A stretch of DNA of 64,000 nt from Amborella trichopoda. Taxonomy: Eukaryota; Streptophyta; Magnoliopsida; Amborellales; Amborellaceae. Each line of letters starts with the position of its first letter. Position 1 is the stretch's first letter. The DNA is taken from positions 3,403,109 through 3,467,108 of the forward strand of contig NW_006499563.1 of the NCBI RefSeq assembly GCF_000471905.2. Direction: 5' to 3'. Shown piece after piece: positions 55,300-64,000 of the stretch. Both the position numbers and the translations under genes were made by a program. The notes under the pieces are model-generated. The model ran no database searches. It was not told the DNA's origin and saw only the letters and a program-made list of their open reading frames with translations.

Positions 55300-55710
55300 A
55301 ACTTGCTTATGCGTGGAAGATGTATTTCGACGGAGCCGTCCAATCAGACCAAGGAGGGTTCGGAGTGGTATTCCAAACCTCGAAAGGAGAAGTATTGCCA
55401 CTTTCTTTCTCTCTCGCCTTGGCTGGTTCCCGTAACGAGGCAGAATATCAGGCCCTTATAATTGGGTTGGAAATATCCTTCGACCTAGACTTGGAGCAGC
55501 TCAAGATCTATGGCGACTCTGAGTTGGTTATGTGATAGCTAAAAGGGAACTATGATGTGAGAAAAGATACTTTCAAACCTTATCATGAGACTGAAAAATC
55601 GTAAATGGCCCAATTTGAGGACGTATCCTTGAGTCACATCCCTAGGAGGCTAAACTCGCAAGCTGACATGCTTGCAAAACTCGGGGCTACAATTCAATTA
55701 TCCTCATAAG
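55300..55710 (+). pseudogene. Tat element second RNase H (aRH type)
   Basis: It reads WKMYFDGAVQSDQGGFGVVF, SRNEAEYQALIIGLEISFDL, KIYGDSELVM-stop, then RLNSQADMLAKLGA. The D, E, D and final D metal-binding positions are all visible. A second, archaeal-like RNase H next to the first is a known Tat-clade trait. One stop splits it at 55533-55535. Confidence 0.75.
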
Positions 55711-55925
55711 GACCCACACTTGTCTGGGTGGTAGAATGGAGACACATTGAACTAAGAACTGAGGTAGACGCGGATGATGAGAGAAATATCTTCCCCAAGT
55801 TCCCCCCTTATCCATTTGGAGCACCTCTATCAGCTAAAGAAGTAATTAAGACTGAACAAGAAATGACATAGAGTCAAGGAGATAAGGTTCAAAACCAAGA
55901 ACTAGAATTCTTCGACCCAATATGC

Positions 55926-57260
55926 GTGGAAATTGAGCAGCTAGAAGATTGGAGAGAGCCCACCACTGGTTTCCTAGAACATGGCTGGCTCTCGGAAGAT
56001 CGTGTTGAACGCAACAGTGTACGTCGAATGTCTACCAAGTATACCCTCCTTGAAGGAGATGCTCTCTTCAGACGGTTATTTGACGGTATTCTTCTCAGAT
56101 GTGTGGACATGCAAGATGCAAATAAGGTGTTAGAAGAAGTACACTCAGGAATTTTTGGACTACACCAGTTTGGTCCTAAGCTCTAGGAACATATACGCAA
56201 ATTGGGGTATTATTGGCCTTCCATGATTGCTGATTCCTTAAACTATGCTAAAAAGTGTCAGGTGTGCCAAATACATTCAAGCTTGGTTCACCAACCTCCA
56301 GAGCCTTTACGCCCTACAGTGGCATCATGGCCCTTTTCACAATGGGGCATGGACATTGTAGGACCCATTGATCCTCCTTCGGCAATGGGTCATGTCTTTA
56401 TTCTGGCTGCGATAGATTATTTCTTTAAGTGGGCTTAAGTGGTCCCCCTCAAGAAAGCTCTTAGGACAACAATGGCCAACTTCGTTAGACTTCACATCAT
56501 ATACCGGTTTAAAGTGCCTGATCAGATTATATCTGACAATGGCCCTCAGTTCAGGAGTCATCACATTGATCACTTGGTTAACTAGTTCAGTTTCGAATGG
56601 AGGTACTCGACTATGTATCACCCTTGAGCCAACGGATTAGCTGAGACCTTCAATAAGACTCTGTGCAATGTTTTACTAAAATCGGTATCAAAGACGAAGA
56701 AAAACTGGCATGAGAAGCTTCTTGAAGCATTATGGACTTATTGTACTACTACACGAGTTGCTACTGACTCCACTCCTTATTCTCTAGTCAATGGGGGTGA
56801 AGCAATTTTACCCCTCGAAATTCAAATTCCTTCATTGCGTGTTGCTATACATTAAGGACCAACCGAAGATGAGAGAGTCAACTTCGATATCAAGAATTGG
56901 ATGCCCTTGATGAAAAAAGGTTAGAGGCTCAACAGAACCTTAAACTCAACCAAGGAAGAATGAAAAGGGCTTTTGACAAGTCTGTCAAAGTTCGCTCATT
57001 CGCTCATGGTGATCTAGTTCTAGTCGTCAAAAGGCCGATTGTCATGCATGGATGTCGTAAAGTGAAGTTTGAACCCAAGTAGGAAGGTCCCTTTACAGTA
57101 AAAAAGGTCTCCCCAAATGGAGCTTACGTACTAGCACATCCTGATGGAGAGGAGGCAATGCCCCTTATAAAATGGCGATATTTAAAGAAGTACTATATGT
57201 GGTGCATATTCAAGAAAACAGACTCAATGCAAAGCAAGCAAGACAGTCTAAACAAAGTTT
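55926..57260 (+). pseudogene. Tat element integrase
   Basis: Zinc-binding region: EEVHSGIFGLHQFGPKL, then CQVCQIH, with H-H-C-C intact. Core: WGMDIVGPIDPPSAMGHVFI, IISDNGPQFRSH and, after a stop, ANGLAETFNKTL, so D, D and E are all present. C-terminal: WHEKLLEALWTYCTTTRVAT, DLVLVVKRP, the GPF module (EGPFTVKKVSPNGAYVLAH) and WRYLKKYYM, as in Tat/Ogre integrases. Stops lie at about 56187, 56438, 56583 and 56625. The reading ends near 57260. Confidence 0.85.
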
Positions 57261-57960
57261 AACTCTTTTTATTGCAGTAAAAAAAAAAAAAAAGCAGTTA
57301 CAAGTTACAAGCCATAAAAGCCCATTATTAGGGAGGTTACAAGTCTCTTGCATCTAAGGAAAAGAAAAACAGTTGACACCAGAAGTGTTGCTCTTGCATC
57401 TGAGGATAAGAGGACGGTTACAAACCAAAACCCGCAGGGTTGGTCTTGCATCTGAGGGTAAGAGGATGGTTACCCACCAAAGAAGTGCTCTCCTCATGAA
57501 GAAGAAGCAAACCCACTAAAGAAACACCCTCATGATGAAGAAGAAGTAAAACCACTTAGAGAGTCAGCTTCAATTCATCTGGCGAGTGTCTTCAAAGAGG
57601 ACAATTACATGCCAAAAGAAGAAGCCAACCATTTTCGAGTAAGTTTCAATTCATCTGACGAGTATATCAAACATAAAAAGCAGACTTCTCTGGCAAGGAA
57701 CTAGCCTATGATGAAGAGCATACCCTGTTCATAGGGGATGCAATTCCACAAAACAACATGGACTTCACTATTTTGTTGGAGGACTTGGCTTCCAATAGGC
57801 ATCATAAGCCAAGCTTTACCACTCTTCACCACCCTTTGCCTACCCAAGTCAATGGCGTGTGTAAACATCGCCCCACATGACTCACCGCTATGTGTAACAG
57901 TTCCCACATGTGACTCATTGCCGCACGCAAGCAACGCCGTGAGCATTATGAAGCTAACCA
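57261..57960 (+). other. 3' noncoding region of the Tat element
   Basis: An A-tract lies at 57281-57294. TCTTGCATCTGAGGRTAAGAGGA-GGTTAC recurs two to three times (57348-57470), as do AAGAAGAAG-AAACCCACT (57500-57555) and TTCAATTCATCTGRCGAGT (57570, 57645). No LTR start was found. Confidence 0.45.
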
Positions 57961-58190
57961 TCCACTAATAGTCACCGTCTGAGGCCAGCATTGGCTGTGT
58001 CTTCCAAAGTGTAGCGCCGACTATGCTGCTAACTCCCAATGTTGGCTGTCTTTCTTGAGGACCAACACCGGGTGTGTTTCTAAAAAGGTCAGCGTCGGCT
58101 ACATCTTTAATGCCTATCGTCGGCCATGTATCTTAAAGGCTAACGCCGGTTGCATATCCTGAGTCAGCGCCGGCTCTGTTTTAAGGTCTC
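57961..58190. repeat. CAGCGCCGGCTGTGT-type short repeats, block 1
   Basis: Degenerate words of the form (C/A)AGCGCCGGCTGTGTTT recur every 25-45 bp (for example near 57982, 58010, 58090, 58165). This is the same word family as block 2 at 58995. Confidence 0.6.
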
Positions 58191-58994
58191 TGGCCACCAT
58201 GACTGTTCGCCTTCTGGTCACTTTTTCGTTTTCCCATGCATCTCCTCAATTCCCGAGACTCCTCATTTTCTGACTAAAGCCCCTTCGCCTCCCCGACGGA
58301 TGCACAATTTATGGGGGCAACCATCCACCTCTAGCGGTGGTTTGTCTCCCCCTGACCCTTCGGTTTCTCGCCAGAACTCTCCTCCATAGTCAGAAAACCT
58401 CTGCAACTCTTTCCTAAGTCACCGGGAAAATAACCTTCTTTCACCGAAAACTGCTAAAGCTAGTGGGAGGCCCTAAGCAGTTCGGTGCCGCAACTTCCGT
58501 CCCTTCTTTCCCTCTTTCATACCCTCGAAATCATAGCCAGAGTTTCCTACTCCCTGGTCCTTTCCTGTTGCAAGCTATCGCTACTCCGGCAAATCTTGTC
58601 TCCTTTCTTGTTGCCGTTTTCTTTTTCTCAGCCAGAACCTGCTCCTGCTTCTCCACAAACTCTAGCTAATCTTGCTGAAATCCCCTGTGTGCTAACCAAA
58701 ACTCCCGACGGAAACTTTCGTCTCACTAATTGAAATTTTTAACTTAAGTTTTTTTACCTTCGATGAAAAAGTGAAAATGGGGGCTACCTCCTTTATATAA
58801 GAGGATCCTTCCCTCAAATGCCCTTCCCAAACTGAGAATCCCAGTCACGTCCAAGAAGGCCAAACGTAAATGGGCTGGACAAGGTCGGGTTTTGACTTGA
58901 GGCCCGAGCAAGTTTTATCGCTGCCCATGAAATTCTATGCAACAAGAGTCCAGGACCGGGTGGTCGGGCTCCTATTAGGGCCCGAACACTAACC
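58191..58994 (+). other. C/T-rich unassigned stretch with TATA-like site
   Basis: 58480-58680 is C/T-rich. AAAATGGGGGCTACC is followed by tttatataagagg at 58790-58802, which could be a retrotransposon promoter. No LTR pair or protein was recognised. Confidence 0.3.
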
Positions 58995-59410
58995 CACACC
59001 TAGCGTCGGTTGTGTTTTCATTAACCCCAGCGCCGACTATGTTTTTAAGTAACTTCAGCACCGGCTGTGTTCTCAGCAACTCAGCACCGGCTGTGCTCAA
59101 GAGATAGCACAGGCTGTCCTCAATGCCGACTGTGTTTTTAATAAACCACAGTGCCGACTGTGTTTTCAGTAACCCGCGCCGGCTGCATTCTCAGCAATTC
59201 AGCGCTGGTTGTGTTTAAAGAGCTAGCACGACCACCCTTAGCATCGCCTACATTTTTAAAACCTCGACGTCGTTCGGGTATTCAAGAGATAGTGGTTGGT
59301 TGTCCTCAGCGCCGGCTGCTTTTCCAAAAGGCTCAGCGTCAGCTGAGTGCTCAAGAAGCAATGTTGGTCATTTTCTTCGCTGGCTGTGTTTTAAACAGTC
59401 CATTGTCGCA
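58995..59410. repeat. CAGCGCCGGCTGTGT-type short repeats, block 2
   Basis: More than ten degenerate copies, such as CAGCACCGGCTGTG (59056, 59083) and CAGCGCCGGCTGC (59318), are separated by TTTTTAA or CTCAAGAG linkers. A 90-codon open frame across it is an artefact. Confidence 0.6.
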
Positions 59411-59429
59411 CGCTCCATTCTAAGCCATG

Positions 59430-59780
59430 TGTGTCCTACCATTGTTGTCCCCAAGTAGATTTGCACCCTGATTGTGATGTATTATCCCCAACAGAGTGGT
59501 ACTCAGGTCGTTCAACTCAGGCCATGACTTCTCGTCCCCAGTAGGAGTCATATTTGTACTGTGACCCATTATCCCCAGTGGAGTTGAGTCATTTTTACCA
59601 TTGCAACCCCAGTGGGTCTGCCTCACACCTAAGAGTTGGATACCATGTTTCACCTATAAGGGACCCACACATGTTCCCATTACCCCCAATGAAGTCAATC
59701 TTCCTATCTGAACCCCTTGTTAGCCTTAACCCTTTTATCCCCAGAGAGTCAGATTCCCCTCTACAGACTCATTCCCTATG
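59430..59780. repeat. ATTATCCCCAGTGGAGT-type imperfect repeats
   Basis: The word TATCCCCARYRGAGT and its shortened form CCCCAGT recur near 59485, 59536, 59571, 59604, 59685 and 59739 with 35-80-bp spacing. Noncoding. Confidence 0.5.
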
Positions 59781-59819
59781 AAGCTTCACAAACATGGCGA
59801 CCCACGCCATGGTTCGTGC

Positions 59820-60660
59820 TGCATGACCTTAAACTGCACAACATTGGTCCTGGCTGCATGACCTTAAACTGCACAGCTTTCGTCTAGGTGCACGACCCTA
59901 AATTGCATAGTCCAAACTATATGACCTTAAATTGTAGCGGAGGTCTAGCTGCACGACCCTAAACTGCACGGTCCAAGCTATATGACCTTAAATTATAGTG
60001 TACGTCCTAGCCGCATGACGTTCAAAGGCTCAGCTTTGTGGTCCAAACTATATGACCTTAAGCTGTAGCGGAGGTCTAGTTGCACGACCTTAAACTACAT
60101 AGTCCTAATTGTATGACTTTAAACTGCATAACTACGGTCCAAGCTATATGACCTTAAACCATAGTGCATGTCCTAACCGCATGACGTTAAACTGCTTTGC
60201 ACAGGTCCAGGAGGCGAGGCATGACTTTAAAGTCGCCTCCTCATACGCGCACACACCTTTTACATGCATTTTCACGCACGTCTTCCCTAATCGACCCGTT
60301 CTTGTGTGTGCATAATCTTCATTACCTCCCCAGTGAATCAATTCATTTCATCATCATCATCATTCCCCTGTGAGTCTCATCCGTGCTCACAAAACGGTGA
60401 ACCATCCCACCACCCATACTCGTCGTAAGCTAGTGCGTCACCCTTTTTCACCCACCTTTTGTACATCATCAATCTTTCACAGGTAGCCTCGTGCAATCTT
60501 CCCAAAGTGAGCTAAAACCACTACCATACTCACTCCCTGGCCTTCAGAGACTGCCATCCATCATCATCATGGTCTAGTTGTATGACCTTAAACCACAGTG
60601 CATGTCCTGACCGCATGACGATAAACTGCTTAGAACAGGTCTCAAAGGTATGACCCTAAA
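59820..60660. repeat. GCATGACCTTAAACTGCA repeats, about 16 copies
   Basis: The word RYATGACCTTAAACTGCAY recurs every ~30-35 bp from 59825 to 60225, alternating GCATGACC and ATATGACC subtypes with GGTCCAAGC spacers. Three more copies lie at 60580-60655. A related word lies at 35281 in the gypsy element. Probably the 3' noncoding region of a Tat-type element. Confidence 0.7.
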
Positions 60661-60949
60661 ACACGCCTCCAAAAAAAAAAGGGATAATAACGGGCACGGT
60701 GTATACCTAGAGAAGGGAATGCCAAGAGTAAAACTAACGGATGGGCATGGTCATGAAACTATGAGTAAAATAGTTCCGTAAAAATAAAAAAACCCGGGCA
60801 CAGTGAAAACGCCCAAAGGGCACTGTGAGTAAAAACAGATGAAAAGGGTTGACATGGCCAAAAGATCATGGGTAAAAGAGACTCAAATAAAAGGAAGTTG
60901 GTGAAAACCGTCTCTACAACGCCACTTCCCATGTGAAAATCGACAAAGG
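60661..60949. other. Noncoding stretch
   Basis: GGGCACGGTG, ACGGATGGGCATGG and CCCGGGCACAGTG words recur with GAGTAAAA. No coding domain. Confidence 0.35.
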
Positions 60950-61267
60950 ATGCTTGGACCAATAAGAAAGTTGATGCAGCGCTCGCCTCAACAGGCAGCT
61001 TCAACCCATATTCAAAGAAAAAAATTCCCTAGTGCCACAATACTAAAAAAATATGAGCTTCAAGGAAAAGATTCTGATAGTTTGAGTCCATTTACGAAAA
61101 GGACTCGAAAGACAGAAGACTCGCCAAGAAGGCAGGTCAAGTCTCATGAAGAAGTGCATCATTCCGAGGAGGTTACTAAACACAGTCCTAAGTTGCCAAG
61201 ACGCCCCAAGAAGGCTAAGTCAGCCATGACTTTAGACCTGTTACGCGAGATTGCTAACAGTGGGTAG
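60950..61267 (+). CDS. Basic hypothetical ORF, 105 codons
   Basis: The ATG at 60950 opens MLGPIRKLMQRSPQQAAS and continues as a lysine/arginine-rich, hydrophilic stretch (PRRQVKSHEEVHH, LPRRPKKAKSAMTLDLLREI) to TAG at 61265. The composition is not that of a tandem repeat and the opposite strand is broken. It could be a relic of a retroelement coding region. I do not recognise it, and a chance frame cannot be excluded. Confidence 0.2.
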   Translation: MLGPIRKLMQRSPQQAASTHIQRKKFPSATILKKYELQGKDSDSLSPFTKRTRKTEDSPRRQVKSHEEVHHSEEVTKHSPKLPRRPKKAKSAMTLDLLREIANSG

Positions 61268-61269
61268 GG

Positions 61270-61620
61270 GTTATACCCAAAGCTGGTCACCTTGATAAAC
61301 TGAGGTACCCCACCTGTCAAGGAATAACTGGTGCACGACGCAGATGTGCGCCGACCAAAGGTTATTCAGCAGACCATTCGAAATAAACAAACAAGAAAGT
61401 CACTTCGACAAGCCAAAGACGCTTCTCTAGAGCAGGGTGACACCAACCATGGCCACCTCGATAAACTAAGGAACTCTGCTCGCTAAGGCAAGAAACTGAC
61501 AAAGCCAAGCCAAAAACCTACCCACAACAATAGGGTGCCGCCAACCATGGCCGCCTCGATAAAATAAGGTACCCTTCTTGTCAAAGCAAACCTGGTGTAG
61601 TAGCAAACAACACCAACTAA
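61270..61620. repeat. CCATGGCCACCTCGATAAACT repeat, three copies
   Basis: Copies near 61276, 61442 and 61540 share (A/G)CC-TGGYCRCCTYGATAAA, then AAGGTACCC and YGTCAAGGCA. Noncoding. Confidence 0.55.
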
Positions 61621-62104
61621 TGGCTCTTTGATTGTCTATCCAAGACATAGAAACTCAGATCAAATAGGAAAAATGCCCTTTCGCATGACACTTAATTGCC
61701 AGACAGGCTCAATCCTGACTAACGAGGTCCGTATAAAATCCTAAGCTTCAAAATAACAAACAGTCCACACGAGGGTGAGGACTTTGACAAGATCCCTCAA
61801 AAAACTCTCTTCTCCCCCTAAAGTCTCCACGGATGGACCTGTACACTGCAGCCAAATGTCTGAGCATCCTAATTGCATTGTGTGAATCTTATCGACGTTC
61901 ACGTGGTCTTGTGGCTAGGAAGAAAAAAGTAATAAAGCCGATGGAAATTTTCCAAATGTGGTCCTTCTCGCTTGTCTCGAAGCACAACATTTGACGTGCA
62001 AGCTGTTTGAACACATTTTTCAACACCTTGATCCTTGCTGCGGAATAAAGAGGAAGTAGGTCAATAAAGCCTCAACATACAGTGAAAATTTCGATAATCT
62101 CAAA
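61621..62104. other. Noncoding spacer before the viral fragment
   Basis: No repeat structure or domain was recognised. Viral homology may begin slightly before 62105. Confidence 0.35.
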
Positions 62105-62368
62105 ATGGCCCTAGAACTGGTCAAGATCTTCATAAGCATAACTCAAAGATGGTTAACTATTGTCAAGATTGTGGTCCAAAAGGAATATACTTTCCAAACC
62201 ACTACCCTTATTGATTCAGGAGTAGATTTAAACTGTATAAATAAGGGTTTAGTCCCAATGAAATATTTTAGTAAAACAACACAGGTTTTAAACACCACTG
62301 ATAGAAGTAGAATGATGATAAACCACAAACGTTTTGTAGTTTTATTCAAATCCCGTTATTATAGATGA
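62105..62368 (+). pseudogene. Endogenous pararetrovirus protease fragment
   Basis: The frame reads RWLTIVKIVVQKEYTFQ, then LIDSGVDLNCINKGLVP and MKYFSKTTQVL. It matches the aspartic protease of plant pararetroviruses (Caulimoviridae; closest in feel to florendovirus/petuvirus types). The active site DSG is intact at 62213-62221. The protease cuts the viral polyprotein. The fragment ends at a stop at 62366, long before any RT, and is followed by the AT-rich block, so it is an isolated, non-functional piece. Confidence 0.75.
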
Positions 62369-62376
62369 CGTTTTTG

Positions 62377-63185
62377 TGATATCATTTAAATGGTGCTATA
62401 AATGTGCATTTTCATAAAAGATATCACTTTATGTTATATTTTGTCATAAATGTGATATATGATATCACATAAAATATATCATATATCATATAAAAATGTT
62501 AACACATTTTTATCATATAAAAGATGGGGAAGTATTCATATATATGGTATTCATATATATCATTTATAAATGGTATTAAAATCTATGAATACGTGTTATA
62601 TAGTATAAATGGTATTATAATAGACCATGTTATATTTTAAAACGTAAATGTTATCATATAAATATATTTTATGATACCATATATATGAAACAATGTTTTA
62701 TCATATAAATACCATATATAAAACATATATGAATACCACGTTACCATAAAACAATAATTTCTGCTATAACACGTTATCATATATGATATATGATAAATGT
62801 TATCACATTTTTATCATACAAATGGTATGCATTTAAACACGAATATATCATGTTATCATATAAATATACCATATATATGATACCATTTAAAATATAACAA
62901 TGTATTTTATGTGATATATGATATAATTTGTGATATATCACATTTAAAACAAAGTGATATATGATAAATGATAACAAAGTGATATGTGATAAAACAAACC
63001 ATTATCATAGATATATTATATAACACGTTATGTTATATAACATAATATACCATAAATGACATATATCTATTAACTTAAATTATAAATGGGCAGTTTAATA
63101 GTTTATATATCATTTTGTGATATATATCAAATGTGATATATCACAAAGTCCGTGATAACGGGATATATCACAAAATCAAAAAACA
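62377..63185. repeat. Very AT-rich block of palindromic TGATATATGATATCAC words
   Basis: About 800 bp is made mainly of interleaved words such as GTGATATATGATATCA, TATCATATAAATA and ATATCATATATGA, many self-complementary. It differs from simple (TA)n. It lies exactly between two viral fragments. Open frames across it are composition artefacts. Confidence 0.75.
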
Positions 63186-63427
63186 TAATGGTCATTAAAT
63201 TAAGGATCATTATGTGGTAGAGATTTACATATTGATAAACAAAAAATGATAACACGGACTGTTTTATTAACTCAAAGTGCCACTTTGATAAATTCTGTAA
63301 TGAATTACGGTCGTTTGATATTTCAATTCAATAAAACAAAAAAAAGTTTATATCATCATATGTCATTATCAAATGCACATATGATAATGACATCACATTT
63401 GAATAAAACACCATATTTGTGCTAATA
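63186..63427 (+). promoter_or_regulatory. Probable viral intergenic region
   Basis: AT-rich sequence immediately 5' of the primer-binding site, the position of the promoter-bearing intergenic region in caulimovirids. An 11-bp perfect hairpin (ATGTCATTATC and GATAATGACAT) lies at 63360-63370 and 63383-63393. The promoter role is inferred from position. Confidence 0.4.
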
Positions 63428-63438
63428 TGGTATCAGAG
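63428..63438 (+). promoter_or_regulatory. Pararetrovirus tRNA-Met primer-binding site
   Basis: TGGTATCAGAG followed by ATAAGTT. This is the conserved minus-strand primer site that defines the conventional start of caulimovirid genomes. It lies 157 bp before the movement-protein ATG. Confidence 0.75.
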
Positions 63439-63594
63439 ATAAGTTATATTCAGTGGTGAACTGAACAGTCTTGCCCATTTAAATTTTGTCAAAAATCTGA
63501 AGTTGTTGTGACCCATAGATCATCGTCATTGCCAAAAGAGCAAAAAGGTGTATAGACTGTTTCCAGTTGACTCAGATTAAGAGACAAAATTAAA

Positions 63595-64000
63595 ATGGCA
63601 AATTTATTCAGGACATTATCGAATAGAACCACTTCGAGTAGTAATACACTCCGTGTTAATAACATAGAAGAAGTGATTATCGATAATATTAAAAAAAAAA
63701 TTCAAAATTGAAACATCCCCAAAGTTCCTACCACATATGTTTAGAAAAAGGAACTTTTGATTTTAGAAGTAGTTTTTCAATTAAGACTATTGAGCAAACT
63801 ATCTCTTACATGGAAACCCAAGATAGTTTCCAGCTCCTATCTTCTAAAATGGTTGAAGAACATAAAAGAAAAGATTTCAGCTATCTACATATTGGTCTTA
63901 TCCAAATAGGTGTAAAGCCTCTAACAAGAACAATGCTAAACAACTATGTTTTACTTTGCTTAAGAGATAATAGACACGGAAGATTTGTTGATTCTTTGTT
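63595..64000 (+). pseudogene. Endogenous pararetrovirus movement-protein region (5' part)
   Basis: The ATG at 63595 opens the polyprotein N-terminus, recognisable as the cell-to-cell movement protein of florendovirus-like caulimovirids (block IPKVPTTYV). The frame has a stop at 63709-63711, another near 63739 and at least one frame shift before 63800. The rest is legible in a second frame to the window edge, including a KPLTRTMLNNYVLL-type block. It is an old integrated copy that cannot produce the protein as it stands. Confidence 0.75.

Larger units (their letters stand above)
52919..57260 (+). mobile_element. Tat/Ogre-type gypsy pol region, 5' and 3' ends undefined
   Basis: RT, RNase H, second RNase H and integrase appear in gypsy order (integrase after RT). 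There is no LTR, primer-binding site or gag directly upstream, and no LTR was identified downstream. A dual RNase H arrangement is known from the Tat clade. Stops occur about every 100-300 bp. The junction with chromovirus gag at about 52919 implies recombination or deletion. Confidence 0.75.

Noticed and set aside
58150-58733. Proline/serine-rich plus-strand frames as host exons
   Set aside because: C/T-rich DNA, no conserved motif, no supporting splice pattern.
59820-60660. CRISPR-like array of regularly spaced repeats
   Set aside because: Plant nuclear context; repeats are degenerate, spacers are themselves repetitive, and no cas genes are present.
62777-62977. Tyrosine/isoleucine-rich minus-strand frame
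   Set aside because: Artefact of the AT-palindromic block.

Overview
This is plant nuclear DNA, most likely from an angiosperm with a repeat-rich genome. The evidence is Ty1/copia, Ty3/gypsy (a chromovirus and the Tat/Ogre type), L1-type LINEs and endogenous caulimovirid DNA in one 64-kb stretch, plus two spliced exons of a plant RING-H2 protein. There are no bacterial-style operons. Almost every coding stretch is an old transposon pseudogene with stops and frameshifts. The only candidate host gene is on the minus strand at 3124-4354, and it is incomplete because its 3' exons lie left of the window.

Layout. 1-428: a small inverted-repeat element with palindromic ends. 882-1117: a LINE RNase H scrap. 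3124-4354: exons 2 and 1 of the host gene. 4915-5198: a cluster of short palindromes that recurs near 14584 and 45182-46004. About 5870-14409: a minus-strand copia element (copia-1) with a 5'-truncated LINE (LINE-1, 10866-14350) inserted near its 5' LTR. 14410-17754: AT-rich noncoding DNA with tandem repeats, then a coiled-coil pseudogene cut off by the next element. 17755-25790: a second minus-strand copia (copia-2). It keeps its 3' LTR, lacks its 5' end, has its integrase-RT middle replaced by a 48-bp tandem repeat block, and is split by LINE-2 (21433-25079) with a 17-bp target-site duplication.

27887-37060: a complete but non-autonomous gypsy element (two 1.1-kb LTRs, PBS, PPT, GTGAT target duplications) that carries only a gag relic and many internal repeats. 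37130-37911: a 60-bp minisatellite. 38558-43597: a plus-strand copia (copia-3, same family as copia-2) with both LTRs, PBS, PPT and all domains recognisable but disabled. Its right flank (43598-44500), and perhaps its left flank, is a Tat-type gypsy relic with a protease domain. 47482-49026: an LTR with a primer-binding site. It is followed at 49575 by a 3-kb chromovirus LTR containing tandem ~194-bp units and then a gag start. At about 52919 this passes abruptly into the pol region of a Tat/Ogre element (RT, two RNase H domains, integrase, to about 57260). 57260-61800 is repeat-structured noncoding DNA. 62105-64000: two endogenous pararetrovirus fragments (protease, and primer-binding site plus movement protein) on either side of a very AT-rich palindromic block.

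The elements do not work together as a system. The window is a nested record of insertions: LINE-1 in copia-1, LINE-2 in copia-2, copia-3 in a Tat relic, a chromovirus LTR in another LTR element. The features most worth following are the gag-only gypsy element with its GGGCGACAC palindromes, the shared GATGTT-N3-AACATC palindromes, the inverted 5' end of LINE-1, and the viral fragments at the AT-rich locus. All homology statements come from reading motifs, not from database searches.
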